Assembly (NCBI GenBank): GCA_030425945.1
Contig: JAUHZL010000094.1
Location: 1 to 8,809 of the forward strand
Direction: 5' to 3'
Source of the DNA: Alphaproteobacteria bacterium
GTDB taxonomy: Bacteria; Pseudomonadota; Alphaproteobacteria; Rhodobacterales; Rhodobacteraceae
Length of the DNA stretch: 8,809 bases
This document shows, piece after piece, positions 1 to 5,739 of the stretch. The notes beneath the pieces are model-generated. The model had not been told where the DNA came from, ran no database searches, and saw only the letters and a program-made list of their open reading frames with translations. Within the stretch, counting starts at the first letter, position 1. Each line of letters starts with the position of its first letter. Position numbers and translations under genes: made by a program.

Positions 1-1041
1 GTGCACCTGCGCCCCGACGACACGGTGCAGGCCGCCTTCCGGGACAAGATGGCGATGCAGGCCAAGGCGCAGGAGCGCTATGCCTCGCTGCGCGACCTGC
101 CCGCCGAGGCGCTGTGCGGCACGGTCGTGCGGCTGGACATGAACGCCGGGCTGATGGCGGACCTGCCGTCGCTCAAGGGGTCGGGCGCTTCGGGCGTGGG
201 CCTGTTCCGCACCGAGCTGCAGTTCCTCGTCCGCTCGAAGGTGCCGCGCCGGGGCGAGCTGGCGGCGCTCTATGCCCGGGTGATGGATGCCGCCGAGGGG
301 CGGCGGGTGGCGTTCCGCACGCTCGACATCGGGTCGGACAAGGTGCTGCCCTACATGAAGCCGACCGAGGAGCCGAACCCGGCGCTGGGCTGGCGGGCGA
401 TCCGGGTCGGGCTCGACAAGCCGGGCGTGATGCGGATGCAGTTGCAGGCGCTGATCCGCGCCGCGAACGGTCGGCCGCTGACCGTGATGTTCCCGTTCAT
501 CGCGCAGCTCGAGGAGTTCACCCAGGCGCGCGACCACCTGATGCGCGAACTGGACCGCGAGGCGGCGCTGGGCCGCGTGCTGCCCGAGACGGTGGAAGTC
601 GGCGCGATGCTGGAGACGCCGTCGCTGGCCTTCGCGCCCCGGCATTTCTTCGAGCTGGCGGATTTCATCTCGATCGGCGGCAACGACCTGAAGCAGTTCT
701 TCTTCGCTGCCGACCGCGAGAACGAGCGGGTGCGGCGGCGCTATGACACGCTGAACACCTCGTTCCTGAGCTTCATCGAGCAGATCGTGGCGCGCTGCGC
801 CGAGACGGACACGCCGCTGTCGTTCTGCGGCGAGGATGCCGGCCGGCCGATCGAGGCGCTGGCGCTGACGGCGATGGGCCTGCGGGCCTTGTCGATGCGT
901 CCGGCTTCGATCGGGCCGGTCAAGCACCTGCTCAGGCGCTCGGACCTGCGCGAGGTGCGCGCCGTGATCACCGAGGCGCGCGAGATGGGCGCGATGACGG
1001 TGCGCCCGGCGCTGATGGACTGGCTGAAGCGGCAGGGCTGA
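1..1041 (+). CDS. ptsP: PtsP, phosphoenolpyruvate-protein phosphotransferase of the nitrogen PTS (enzyme I-Ntr), C-terminal part
   Basis: Cytoplasmic enzyme I takes phosphate from PEP and passes it to the HPr-like protein NPr, starting the regulatory PTS-Ntr chain. Only the C-terminal PEP-binding barrel is here. Visible landmarks, numbered from base 1: GASGVGLFRTE (62-72) and RTLDIGSDK (106-114) with the PEP-phosphate arginines; GAMLETPS (201-208) and SIGGNDLKQ (224-232) with the metal-binding Glu and Asp; FCGEDAG (275-281) with the catalytic Cys276. The usual enzyme I text around the Asp is SIGTNDLTQ, so both Thr positions differ here, which I take as variation within the PtsP branch. The swivelling phosphohistidine domain and the N-terminal GAF domain expected of PtsP are absent because the gene enters from outside; the GTG at base 1 is an internal codon, not a start. 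It ends in TGA at 1039 and converges on the next gene, with 24 nt between. Very confident in the family; the GAF domain is inferred. Confidence 0.95.
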   Translation: MHLRPDDTVQAAFRDKMAMQAKAQERYASLRDLPAEALCGTVVRLDMNAGLMADLPSLKGSGASGVGLFRTELQFLVRSKVPRRGELAALYARVMDAAEGRRVAFRTLDIGSDKVLPYMKPTEEPNPALGWRAIRVGLDKPGVMRMQLQALIRAANGRPLTVMFPFIAQLEEFTQARDHLMRELDREAALGRVLPETVEVGAMLETPSLAFAPRHFFELADFISIGGNDLKQFFFAADRENERVRRRYDTLNTSFLSFIEQIVARCAETDTPLSFCGEDAGRPIEALALTAMGLRALSMRPASIGPVKHLLRRSDLREVRAVITEAREMGAMTVRPALMDWLKRQG

Positions 1042-1060
1042 GCGGGCGCCCTGCCGGGGC

Positions 1061-1076
1061 CGGGCTCAGTAGCCCG
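1061..1076. terminator. Small hairpin at the convergent ends of ptsP and the secreted protein gene
   Basis: CGGGCT (1061-1066) and AGCCCG (1071-1076) form a perfect 6-bp stem with a CAGT loop. It lies 20 nt after the ptsP stop and overlaps the last codons of the opposite gene. There is no T-run on either side, so it is at best a weak bidirectional terminator. Confidence 0.25.
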
Positions 1077-1368
1077 ACTGCTGGATCAGGAGGCGGGTGC
1101 GGCGGGTCAGCGCGTCGCTGTTGCCGACGATCGAGATGTCGTCGCAAAGCTCGGCGGCGATGTACTCGGCCACGTCGCGTGGCATCGCGGGGCGCACCTG
1201 CTGCAGGAAGTCCGCGAACTCGGCGCGCGAGCTGTTGATCAGCTCCCACGTCGGGACGGGACCGCGCTCGCAGGGATTGCGGAAGACGAAGCTGGAGGTC
1301 TGCTGGGCGCTCGCGGCGGTCGCCCCGAGGGTGGCGGCGGCGAGGGCGGCAAGAAGAAGGGGGCGCAT
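1066..1368 (-). CDS. Small secreted protein, 100 aa, function unknown
   Basis: I do not recognise a named family. The ATG at 1368 follows a GGAG box (complement of 1377-1380) at 8-nt spacing. Residues 1-21 are a typical Sec signal peptide: MRPLLL, a hydrophobic Ala/Leu core and cleavage after ASA (19-21), leaving about 79 mature residues in the periplasm or outside. The mature part has exactly two cysteines, Cys33 and Cys75, which could form one disulfide. It looks helical and charged in the middle (SSRAEFADFLQQ; PRDVAEYIAAELCDD) and ends in IQQSGY. A run reading ISIVGNSDALTRRTR precedes the end. No lipobox and no transmembrane helix beyond the signal. It is the last gene of the leftward group and sits behind two inverted repeats (1385-1406, 1441-1463), so it may have its own promoter. 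Confidence refers to it being a real exported protein, not to a function. Confidence 0.75.
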   Translation of the reverse strand: MRPLLLAALAAATLGATAASAQQTSSFVFRNPCERGPVPTWELINSSRAEFADFLQQVRPAMPRDVAEYIAAELCDDISIVGNSDALTRRTRLLIQQSGY

Positions 1369-1384
1369 GGCTGGGACTCCGGTC

Positions 1385-1406
1385 ACTGGACGGCGTTTGG
1401 TCCAGT
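1385..1406. repeat. Perfect 7-bp inverted repeat just upstream of the secreted protein gene
   Basis: ACTGGAC (1385-1391) and GTCCAGT (1400-1406) are perfect inverted copies separated by 8 nt. On the leftward transcript this hairpin ends about 4 nt before the GGAG ribosome-binding site of the secreted protein gene, so it could be an operator dyad or a leader hairpin affecting translation. It is not followed by a T-run, which argues against a terminator. Confidence 0.4.
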
Positions 1407-1440
1407 CATGCGCCGCCGGGCCCCGCCGATCAAGCCACGA

Positions 1441-1463
1441 GCCGTGGACAGTCTGTTCACGGC
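1441..1463. repeat. 10-bp inverted repeat with 3-nt centre, between the lipoprotein and secreted protein genes
   Basis: GCCGTGGACA (1441-1450) and TGTTCACGGC (1454-1463) are inverted copies with one mismatch (1447 against 1457/1458 region) around a GTC centre. It begins 12 nt after the lipoprotein stop in the leftward direction. It may be a factor-dependent or U-poor terminator for the lipoprotein gene, or an operator for the next gene. No U-run follows on either strand. Confidence 0.4.
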
Positions 1464-1475
1464 CCCGCCATCGTT

Positions 1476-1595
1476 TCAGCCGGCGACCTCGATCGGCGGC
1501 AGCGCCGGCGGCGCGGCGGCGGGCGCCGGCGACCGGGTCGTGGTCTGGCAGGCGGCGAGCAGGGCGAGGGTCGCAAGGACGAGGGTCAGGCGCAT
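1476..1595 (-). CDS. Very small lipoprotein, 39 aa, function unknown
   Basis: The start ATG at 1595 has a GGAG box (complement of 1603-1606) 7 nt upstream; longer in-frame versions add a Pro/Arg-rich stretch unlike a protein start and would bury the signal sequence. Residues 1-15 (MRLTLVLATLALLAA) are a signal sequence and LAAC (13-16) is a lipobox, so signal peptidase II should cleave before Cys16. The mature product would be only 24 residues: CQTTT followed by a Pro/Ala-rich tail (SPAPAAAPPALPPIEVAG). Such peptides resemble the short entericidin-like or filler lipoproteins often missed by annotation, but I cannot assign a family. The residue after Cys is Gln, not Asp, which by the enterobacterial rule would mean outer-membrane sorting; that rule may not hold here. 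It lies 73 nt after the EcsC-family gene in the same direction. Confidence 0.6.
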   Translation of the reverse strand: MRLTLVLATLALLAACQTTTRSPAPAAAPPALPPIEVAG

Positions 1596-1668
1596 GGGGC
1601 GGCTCCGGCACGGGATCGGGACCGACAGGCTAGTCGCCCGCGCCGGGCATGGCCAGACCGTCGAAGGG

Positions 1669-2448
1669 TCAGCCCCGGCCCAGCCTTCGGCGGGCGGCAA
1701 CGCGGGCGCGGAACGCCTCGGTCAGGGCGGTGCGGTCCTCGCCGGTGGCCTCGGACAGCAGGCGCAGGCCGAAGGTGATCCGCGCCATGTCCTGGTAATA
1801 GCTGGTGAAGGCGTAGTTGATCGCGGCCCCGGTCACCGCGCCCAGCACCGGCACCGTCTGCGCCGCCAGCTTCTGGCCCAGGACCGTCGCGAGGCGCGGC
1901 GCGACCTTGACCAGCACCCCCTGCACCGTGGCCCCGGTCACCCCGAGGCGCAGGGTCAGGAACGACGTCTCCAGCCCGTCATCCTCGGACAGCGGCCCGG
2001 CGGCCGCGAAGACGCGGAGGCAGTCGAGCCGGGTCGCCTCGTCGCCGGGGTCGAAGCCGTGCTCGGCGGCGATGCCCTGCACCGCGCGCAGGATCACCGT
2101 GGTGGTCACCGGCAGTTCCGCCACGGCCCCCGGCAGCCCCGCGAACCCGCCCGCCGCCCCGGTCCCCATCGTGACGGCGGCGTTCAGCCAGTCCTTCTGG
2201 TCGGGCAGCGCGCGGCGCGAGCGGGCGGCGGCGGCGAAGGCCGCCTCGAGCGCGCGCTGGGTGAGCGTGTCCATCTGGCCCTTCACCGGCGCGGGCAGCC
2301 GGTCGAGCAGGCTCTCGGCCTGTCCGCCGAGCAGTCCCAGAACCTGCATGCCCAGCCCGTTCGCGGCGCGGTAGCGGATCGCCAGCCCGTCGAGCACGGC
2401 ATCGCGGTCCACCGGGACGGGGACGGGAACGGGGGCGGGCAGGGTCAT
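1669..2448 (-). CDS. EcsC family protein, 259 aa
   Basis: It resembles the EcsC protein family (named after the third gene of the Bacillus subtilis ecs locus), whose biochemical role is not settled. The start chosen is ATG 2448, preceded by AAAGG (complement of 2456-2460) at 7-nt spacing; an open frame continues upstream into the neighbouring gene but has no support. After a PVPVPVPV stretch (5-12) comes a helical region, then a glycine-rich block GTGAAGGFAGLPG (95-107), ELPVTTTVILRAVQGIA (111-127) and HGFDP (130-134), the core by which I recognise the family. The central and later parts (KLAAQTVPVLGAVTGAAINYAFTSYY) contain apolar segments around residues 185-205 that may associate with the membrane, though no clean transmembrane helix set is evident. 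The end is rich in Arg. It follows the GNAT gene by 62 nt with a hairpin between them. Family assignment good; function unknown. Confidence 0.82.
   Translation of the reverse strand: MTLPAPVPVPVPVDRDAVLDGLAIRYRAANGLGMQVLGLLGGQAESLLDRLPAPVKGQMDTLTQRALEAAFAAAARSRRALPDQKDWLNAAVTMGTGAAGGFAGLPGAVAELPVTTTVILRAVQGIAAEHGFDPGDEATRLDCLRVFAAAGPLSEDDGLETSFLTLRLGVTGATVQGVLVKVAPRLATVLGQKLAAQTVPVLGAVTGAAINYAFTSYYQDMARITFGLRLLSEATGEDRTALTEAFRARVAARRRLGRG
2414..2437. repeat. Short hexamer tandem repeat coding a Pro-Val run
   Basis: Four consecutive hexamers GGGACG, GGGACG, GGAACG, GGGGCG on the + strand encode the Pro-Val alternation near the N-terminus of the EcsC-family protein. Because the unit is six bases, gain or loss of units keeps the frame and would only change the length of the Pro-Val linker. 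Confidence 0.55.
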
Positions 2449-2474
2449 CGGCGGGCCTTTCGGTCGGGCGGTGC

Positions 2475-2510
2475 CCTTGCAGGTGGGGCCGCCCGGCCTG
2501 CCCCGCAAGG
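2475..2510 (-). promoter_or_regulatory. Bulged hairpin directly after the GNAT stop codon
   Basis: On the leftward transcript, the bases immediately after the GNAT stop fold as CCTTGC + GGGGC pairing with GCCCC + GCAAGG (outer arms 2505-2510 and 2475-2480, inner arms 2500-2504 and 2485-2489), with a 4-nt bulge on one side and a 10-nt loop. No T-run follows. It could reduce read-through from the GNAT gene into the EcsC-family gene or stabilise the upstream mRNA end; this is inference. Confidence 0.35.
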
Positions 2511-3008
2511 TCAGGCGGGTTCCGTGGGGGTCCAGCGGGTGACACGCCCGCCGACGCCCTTCCACGCCCCGTCGGTCAGGGCGATGCCGAGGACTCGGTC
2601 GGGGTTGGTGGGCGGCGGCATCTCGACCCCGCTCAGCTTCTCGAAGCCGAAGCGGCGGTAATAGGGCGCGTCGCCCACCAGAAGGACGCGGTCCCAGCCG
2701 CCGTCCTCGGCCCGCGACAGGACCTGCCGGATCAGCCGCCCGCCCAGCCCTTCGCCCTGCCGGGTCGGGTGAACCGCCACCGGACCGAGCAGCAGCGCCG
2801 GCGTGCCGCCGACCCGCACCGGCCAGACCCGGATCGCGCCACCGAGGATGCCGAGATCGTCCCGCGCCACGAGGCAGAGCCCGCGGACCGGCGGCACGTC
2901 ATCGCGCAGGCGATAGGACGAGAGGGCCTCGCGGCCGGGCGCGAAGCAGAGATCGTAGAGCGCTTCGACCTCCCACCGGTCGTCGGGCTGTTCGAGGGTC
3001 AGAAGCAC
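2511..3008 (-). CDS. GNAT family N-acetyltransferase, 165 aa
   Basis: A cytoplasmic acyl-CoA-dependent N-acetyltransferase of the GNAT fold; its substrate cannot be read from the sequence. The start is GTG at 3008, the only usable start after an upstream in-frame TAG, with GAGG about 9 nt before it. Fold landmarks: strand and loop GPVAVHPTRQGEGLGGRL (75-92) is motif A, with the pyrophosphate-binding QGEGLG (84-89); GDAPYYRRFGFEKL (112-125) is motif B, the Y-x-x-x-GF signature of the YhbS-like branch. The length is normal for a single-domain GNAT and the N-terminal helix (DDRWEVEALYDLCF) is intact. The gene is divergent from the flavin reductase gene and heads the leftward group of four genes. 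Confident in the family only. Confidence 0.9.
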   Translation of the reverse strand: MLLTLEQPDDRWEVEALYDLCFAPGREALSSYRLRDDVPPVRGLCLVARDDLGILGGAIRVWPVRVGGTPALLLGPVAVHPTRQGEGLGGRLIRQVLSRAEDGGWDRVLLVGDAPYYRRFGFEKLSGVEMPPPTNPDRVLGIALTDGAWKGVGGRVTRWTPTEPA

Positions 3009-3114
3009 GCGCCGGGGCCTCGGGGGTGAATTGCCGCTGGAAGGCGGGGTAACATGGCCCTAGGTGGCGCGCAAACGAGTCCCGTCCCCTGCCCTGCCGG
3101 AGGTCCGCGCCCCC

Positions 3115-3720
3115 ATGTTCTATCGCCCCGAAGACGGCCACGGTCTGCCGCACAACCCCTTCAACGCCATCGTCACGCCGCGCCCGATCGGCTGGATCTC
3201 GACGCGCGGCGCGGACGGGTCCGAGAACCTCGCGCCCTACTCCTTCTTCAACGCCGTCGCCTACGTGCCGCCGCAGGTGATGTTCGCCTCGACCAGCGCC
3301 AAGCCGGACCGGGGCGACACCAAGGACAGCGTCGCCAACATCCGCGAGACCGGGGTGTTCTGCGTCAACATCGTCGAATACGCGATGCGGGACGCGATGA
3401 ACCTGACCTCCGGCCCCTGGGCGAAGGACGAAGACGAGTTCGCCAAGGCGGGCCTCGCGCGCGCCGCCTGCGAGACCATCGCCTGCTCCCGCGTCGCCGC
3501 CGCCCCCGCCAGCCTCGAATGCCGCCTGACGCAGATCGTGGCGCTGGAGGGGGTGTCGAATTTCGCGGTCTTCGGCGAGGTGACCGGCATCCACCTGCGC
3601 GACGACGTGCTGGTGGACGGCGTCTTCGACGTGACCCGCTACCAGCCCCTCGCCCGCCTCGGCTACCGCGACTACGCCGTGGTGCGCGAGGTGTTCTCCC
3701 TCAAGCGTCCGGGCGAGTGA
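3115..3720 (+). CDS. Flavin reductase-like FMN-binding protein, 201 aa
   Basis: It belongs to the flavin reductase-like (split-barrel, DIM6/NTAB) family, which binds FMN and in characterised members reduces flavin with NAD(P)H, often to supply a monooxygenase. The ATG at 3115 is preferred over an in-frame GTG at 3064 because GGAGG stands at 3099-3103 (11-nt spacing) and MFYRPEDGHGLPHNPFNAI is the typical beginning of close relatives; the upstream stretch is Pro/Arg-rich and atypical. Conserved segments: ITPRPIGW-like text IVTPRPIGWIST (19-30), NLAPYSFFNAV (38-48) and the flavin-contacting region PPQVMFASTS with D/KDS downstream (52-72), then NIRETGVFCVNIV (74-86). C-terminal YQPLARLGYRDY is also typical. 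No partner monooxygenase is visible nearby, so the physiological electron acceptor is unknown. Convergent with the SulP gene. Confidence 0.88.
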   Translation: MFYRPEDGHGLPHNPFNAIVTPRPIGWISTRGADGSENLAPYSFFNAVAYVPPQVMFASTSAKPDRGDTKDSVANIRETGVFCVNIVEYAMRDAMNLTSGPWAKDEDEFAKAGLARAACETIACSRVAAAPASLECRLTQIVALEGVSNFAVFGEVTGIHLRDDVLVDGVFDVTRYQPLARLGYRDYAVVREVFSLKRPGE

Positions 3721-3734
3721 CGCGGGCGGGATGT

Positions 3735-3794
3735 GAGTATTTTTGCCAAGAAGAAGGGGGGCGCGCGCCCGGGTTCTTCTTGGTGCAAATACTC
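3735..3794. terminator. Long palindrome, probable bidirectional terminator and dispersed intergenic repeat
   Basis: The 21-nt arms 3735-3755 and 3774-3794 are inverted copies matching at 18 of 21 positions; both read GAGTATTT...CCAAGAAGAA from the outside in, with mismatches confined to three central bases. The 18-nt centre holds a perfect palindrome GGGCGCGCGCCC (3759-3770). On either strand the GC-rich core is followed by TTCTTCTTGG, a pyrimidine tail like that of an intrinsic terminator. It sits between two convergent genes, 15 nt after the flavin reductase stop, which fits termination of both. I recall very similar GAGTATTT/AAGAAG elements scattered between genes in Rhodobacteraceae; the copy number here cannot be seen from one window. 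Confidence 0.7.
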
Positions 3795-3801
3795 CGGGGG
3801 A

Positions 3802-3820
3802 GCCGCGCCGCAGGCGTGGC
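3802..3820. repeat. Hairpin in the convergent intergenic repeat cluster
   Basis: GCCGCGCC (3802-3809) and GGCGTGGC (3813-3820) form an 8-bp stem with one G-T pair and a 3-nt loop. It lies between the long palindrome and the next GC hairpin, giving three adjacent stem-loops in one 121-nt gap. Confidence 0.45.
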
Positions 3821-3835
3821 GGGGGCGGAGCCCCC
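3821..3835 (-). terminator. GC-rich hairpin just after the SulP stop codon
   Basis: GGGGGC (3821-3826) and GCCCCC (3830-3835) form a perfect 6-bp stem with a 3-nt loop, 6 nt downstream of the SulP stop in its own direction. No T-run follows, so it may act as a 3' end stabiliser or together with the long palindrome further on. Confidence 0.45.
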
Positions 3836-3841
3836 CTGCCC

Positions 3842-5449
3842 TCAGTGCCCGCCGAGAATGCCGGTGCGGACGTCGTAGTCGGCGGCGATCTGGTAGTCGG
3901 GGTCGTCGTCGCTGTCGATCATCAGGTGACCGGCGCGGGACAGCAGGCGGTGGCAGTCGCGCGACAGGTGGCGCAGCTGCAGGGTCTTGCCGGCGGCCTC
4001 GTAGCGCAGGGCCATCGCCTCGATCGCCTGCAGGGCGGACTGGTCGGCGACGCGGCTGTCGGCGAAATCCGCGACCACGAGGGCGGGGTCGGTCTCGGGC
4101 GCGAAGAGTTCCGAGAAGCCCGCCGCGGAGCCGAAGAAGAGCGGGCCGCTGATCTGGTAGACCTTCGCGCCCTCGGGCGTGATCCGGGTGGTGGCGCGGA
4201 TGCGGGTGGCGTTCTGCCAGGCATAGGCCAGCGCCGAGACGATGACCCCCACGACAACGGCGGTGGCGAGGTCGGTGGCGACGGTGACGGCGGTCACCAG
4301 CACGATGACCACCGCATCGGTGGGCGGCACGCGGCGCAGGATGGTCAGCGAGTTCCAGGCAAAGGTGCCGATCACCACCATGAACATCACCCCGACCAGG
4401 GCGGCGAGCGGGATCTGCTCGATCAGCGGCGCGCCGACGAGGATGAAGCTCATCAGGAACAGGGCCGCCGCGACGCCCGCGATCCGGGTCCGCGCGCCGG
4501 AGTTCACGTTGATCATCGACTGGCCGATCATCGCGCAGCCGCCCATCCCGCCGAAGACGCCGGTCACGGTGTTCGCGACGCCCTGCGCCACGCATTCCTT
4601 CGAGGCGCCGCCGCGCCGGCCGGTGATCTCGCCCACGAGGTTCAGGGTCAGCAGGCTCTCGATCAGGCCGATGGCGGCGAGGATCAGCGCGTAGGGCAGG
4701 ATGATCCGGAGCGTCTCCAGCGTCAGCGGAACGGCGGGCAGGTGGAAGGCGGGCCAGCCGCCCTCGATCGAGGCCATGTCGCCGACGCGGGGCACGTCGA
4801 GGCCGAAGCCGATCACCAGCGCCGCGGTCAGGCCGATCCCGGCCAGCGGCGCGGGGATGACGCGGGTCAGTTTCGGGGTGGCCCAGATCACCGCCATCGT
4901 CAGCGCAACGAGGCCGAGCATCAGCGCCAGCGGCAGGCCCGAGAGCCAGTCACCGCCGCCGAGGCCGTGGCCGGTGGCCTCGGACGTGCCCGGCACGCGG
5001 AACTGGCCGAGCTGGGCGAGGAAGATCACGATGGCGAGCCCGTTGACGAAGCCCAGCATCACCGGGTGCGGCACCAGCCGGATGAACTTGCCGAGGCGGA
5101 AGATCCCGGCCGCGATCTGGATCAGGCCCATCAGCACCACGGTGGCGAAGAGGTACTCCACCCCGTGCTGCGCGACGAGGCTGACCATGACCACGGCGAG
5201 CGCGCCGGTGGCCCCCGAGATCATGCCCGGCCGCCCGCCGATCAGCGCGGTGATCAGGCCGACGATCACGGCGGCATAGAGGCCGACCAGCGGGTGCACG
5301 CCCGCGACGAAGGCGAAGGCGACCGCTTCGGGAACCAGCGCGAGCGCGACGGTCAGGCCCGACAGGACCTCGGTCCGGAGGCGGGCGGCGTCGAGGGTCG
5401 GGGCCTGCGGCAGGCGGTCGGCCAGGGCGGCCATCAGGAGACGGGTCAT
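3842..5449 (-). CDS. SulP/SLC26 family inorganic anion transporter with STAS domain, 535 aa
   Basis: An inner-membrane secondary transporter for an inorganic anion; SulP proteins carry sulfate, bicarbonate or dicarboxylates, and the substrate cannot be decided here. The membrane part (about residues 25-415) is rich in apolar helices and contains VALALVPEAVAFAFVAGVHP (34-53), IGGRPGMISGATGA (70-83) and GGMGGCAMIGQSMINV (300-315) followed by SGARTRIAG, the conserved core region. The last of these resembles the YbaR/YvdB-type SulP proteins of Bacillus more than the classic sulfate permeases, from memory. A C-terminal STAS domain (about 420-512) follows, with ADQSAL (468-473) at the position of the phosphorylatable Ser of anti-sigma antagonists; the tail is acidic (IDSDDDPDY). 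The start ATG 5449 has only a weak GGA 6 nt upstream; an in-frame ATG 29 codons earlier adds a Pro/Arg-rich stretch, and another 5 codons later is possible. Divergent from mtnP. Confidence 0.9.
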   Translation of the reverse strand: MTRLLMAALADRLPQAPTLDAARLRTEVLSGLTVALALVPEAVAFAFVAGVHPLVGLYAAVIVGLITALIGGRPGMISGATGALAVVMVSLVAQHGVEYLFATVVLMGLIQIAAGIFRLGKFIRLVPHPVMLGFVNGLAIVIFLAQLGQFRVPGTSEATGHGLGGGDWLSGLPLALMLGLVALTMAVIWATPKLTRVIPAPLAGIGLTAALVIGFGLDVPRVGDMASIEGGWPAFHLPAVPLTLETLRIILPYALILAAIGLIESLLTLNLVGEITGRRGGASKECVAQGVANTVTGVFGGMGGCAMIGQSMINVNSGARTRIAGVAAALFLMSFILVGAPLIEQIPLAALVGVMFMVVIGTFAWNSLTILRRVPPTDAVVIVLVTAVTVATDLATAVVVGVIVSALAYAWQNATRIRATTRITPEGAKVYQISGPLFFGSAAGFSELFAPETDPALVVADFADSRVADQSALQAIEAMALRYEAAGKTLQLRHLSRDCHRLLSRAGHLMIDSDDDPDYQIAADYDVRTGILGGH

Positions 5450-5739
5450 CGGGGGTCCGGGGCGCAAGGGGGGACCGGGGCGCGAACGGGCGCGCGGCAC
5501 GGCCGGGAGGGGTGAGGGGTTGGCGGTGTCTCGCATCGCCGCGGCGCAGAGAGAGCCCCTGCTGGCGGGATGCCGCCATGCGCGGGCTGCATGGCTGGGC
5601 GCGGCGGTCCCGGCGGGATCGTGCCCCCGGCCGGCGGCGCAGCGCGGGGCCTTTGCAATCGCGGCACGAGGTGCGAGACTGTGCGGGACGGTCCGGAACG
5701 GGCCGCGCGCGGGGCTCGGACAGGCAGGGGAGCGACGGC
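5450..5739. other. Divergent intergenic region between the SulP gene and mtnP (290 nt)
   Basis: I see no credible protein here; the frame open upstream of mtnP is Arg/Pro/Gly-rich and lacks a supported start. The region must hold the promoters of both the leftward SulP gene and the rightward mtnP operon. I could not find a convincing -35/-10 pair on either strand. TTGCAA at 5653-5658 is the nearest match to a -35 box for mtnP, but no TATAAT-like box follows at 16-18 nt. A 7-bp inverted repeat lies at 5575-5595. Confidence 0.6.
5575..5595. repeat. Perfect 7-bp inverted repeat in the SulP-mtnP divergent region
   Basis: GCCATGC (5575-5581) and GCATGGC (5589-5595) are perfect inverted copies with a 7-nt spacer, so the centres are 14 nt apart. 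Its place between divergent genes suits an operator for a dimeric regulator, but nothing in the window names the regulator. Confidence 0.35.

Noticed and set aside
1408..2661. Long open frame on the + strand over the lipoprotein, EcsC-family and GNAT genes
   Set aside because: It runs across three opposite-strand genes and their gaps, is Arg/Gly/Gln/His-rich, and has no recognisable motif; a GC-bias artefact.
3064..3114. Upstream GTG start for the flavin reductase-like protein
   Set aside because: The GGAGG at 3099-3103 serves the ATG at 3115, and relatives begin at MFYRPEDG; the added 17 residues look non-coding.
3743..5515. Long open frame on the + strand opposite the SulP gene
   Set aside because: Its product is dominated by Gly, Asp, His, Arg and Gln with no domain, and it mirrors the codon pattern of the real SulP gene on the other strand.
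5653..5681. TTGCAA at 5653-5658 as a -35 box for the mtnP operon
   Set aside because: At 16-18 nt spacing the following bases do not resemble TATAAT, so it is not listed as a promoter.
5512..5739. N-terminal extension of MtnP from an open frame starting at 5512
   Set aside because: The extension is Arg/Gly-rich, unlike the family, and a good ribosome-binding site precedes the ATG at 5740.
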